This document shows, piece by piece, positions 38,229-38,246 of a stretch of 38,246 bases of DNA; position 1 is the first letter of the stretch, and each line of letters starts with the position of its first letter. Source of the stretch: a virus; IMG/VR virus record IMGVR_UViG_3300002835_000476, positions 1 to 38,246 of that record, one strand, 5' to 3'. A program made the translations under genes and the position numbers. The notes under the pieces were generated by a model. The model was not told where the DNA came from. It did no database searches and worked only from the letters and a program-made list of their open reading frames with translations.

Positions 38229-38246
38229 ATGGCCAAGCCCTATATG
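38229..38246 (+). CDS. Start of a further gene (partial)
   Basis: An ATG at 38229 follows a strong GGAGGA ribosome-binding site by three bases and opens a frame reading MAKPYM at the window edge. Too little is present for identification. Given the nrdA neighbour, nrdB is one candidate but there is no sequence support. Confidence 0.6.

Noticed and set aside
1-38246. tRNA genes, integrase or insertion sequences
   Set aside because: The gaps between genes are short, and none shows a cloverleaf, transposase motif or terminal inverted repeats.

Overview
The window looks like part of the genome of a large T4-like tailed phage (myovirus) of the kind found in aquatic bacteria. The T4-type replication genes are contiguous: B-family DNA polymerase (gp43), UvsX recombinase and the gp41 helicase, with a gp61-type primase further right. 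Around them are genes typical of cyanophage- and pelagiphage-like T4 relatives: MazG, ThyX, NrdA, thioredoxin, a Dps-like ferritin, a cytidylyltransferase-like virion protein, and several proteins with N-terminal tags such as MKTFKELRE. Two facts point to a Gram-negative host: a spanin-like inner-membrane/lipoprotein pair, and exported proteins with Sec signals. The phage-borne RNA polymerase omega subunit looks beta/gammaproteobacterial. The host cannot be named from the sequence. I saw no tRNA, CRISPR, insertion sequence or integrase.

Layout. (1) 1-3435, minus strand: two exported proteins, an Asn/Thr-rich repeat protein and a large Trp/Cys-containing partner that runs off the left edge. 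(2) 3436-3562: a divergent control region where a consensus sigma70 promoter for gene 43 overlaps a T4-type late promoter (TATAAATA) on the other strand. (3) 3563-9639: replication and recombination (43, uvsX, 41), a SprT-like metalloprotease and small overlapping genes. (4) 9677-13483: short early-type genes behind sigma70-like promoters, then a GGA-rich structured noncoding stretch, the omega subunit, a degenerate dienelactone-hydrolase-like protein, a possible pseudoknot leader, an HTH gene and a strong intrinsic terminator. (5) 13501-32420: a long, tightly packed plus-strand block of virion-type and late genes behind ATAAATA motifs. It includes a modular 719-residue protein with repeated GVAE junctions, a virion-cluster subtilisin and tail-fibre-like paralogues. 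(6) 32424-38246: a second sigma70-type block with primase, MazG, ThyX, MazG, a spanin-like lysis group, NrdA and thioredoxin, ending at a further promoter and the first codons of another gene.

How it fits together. The replication proteins copy the DNA. NrdA, thioredoxin, ThyX and the two MazG-type pyrophosphohydrolases adjust nucleotide supply and perhaps alarmones. The late block supplies prohead-core-like, decoration and fibre proteins, several apparently built for proteolytic maturation. The most unusual elements are regulatory or surface-directed: phage omega behind a structured RNA, the pseudoknot-like leader, the overlapping early/late promoter, a promoter dyad able to mask the primase ribosome-binding site, and the exported amyloid-like cassette. 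Gene calls rest on motifs read by eye; no database search was possible.
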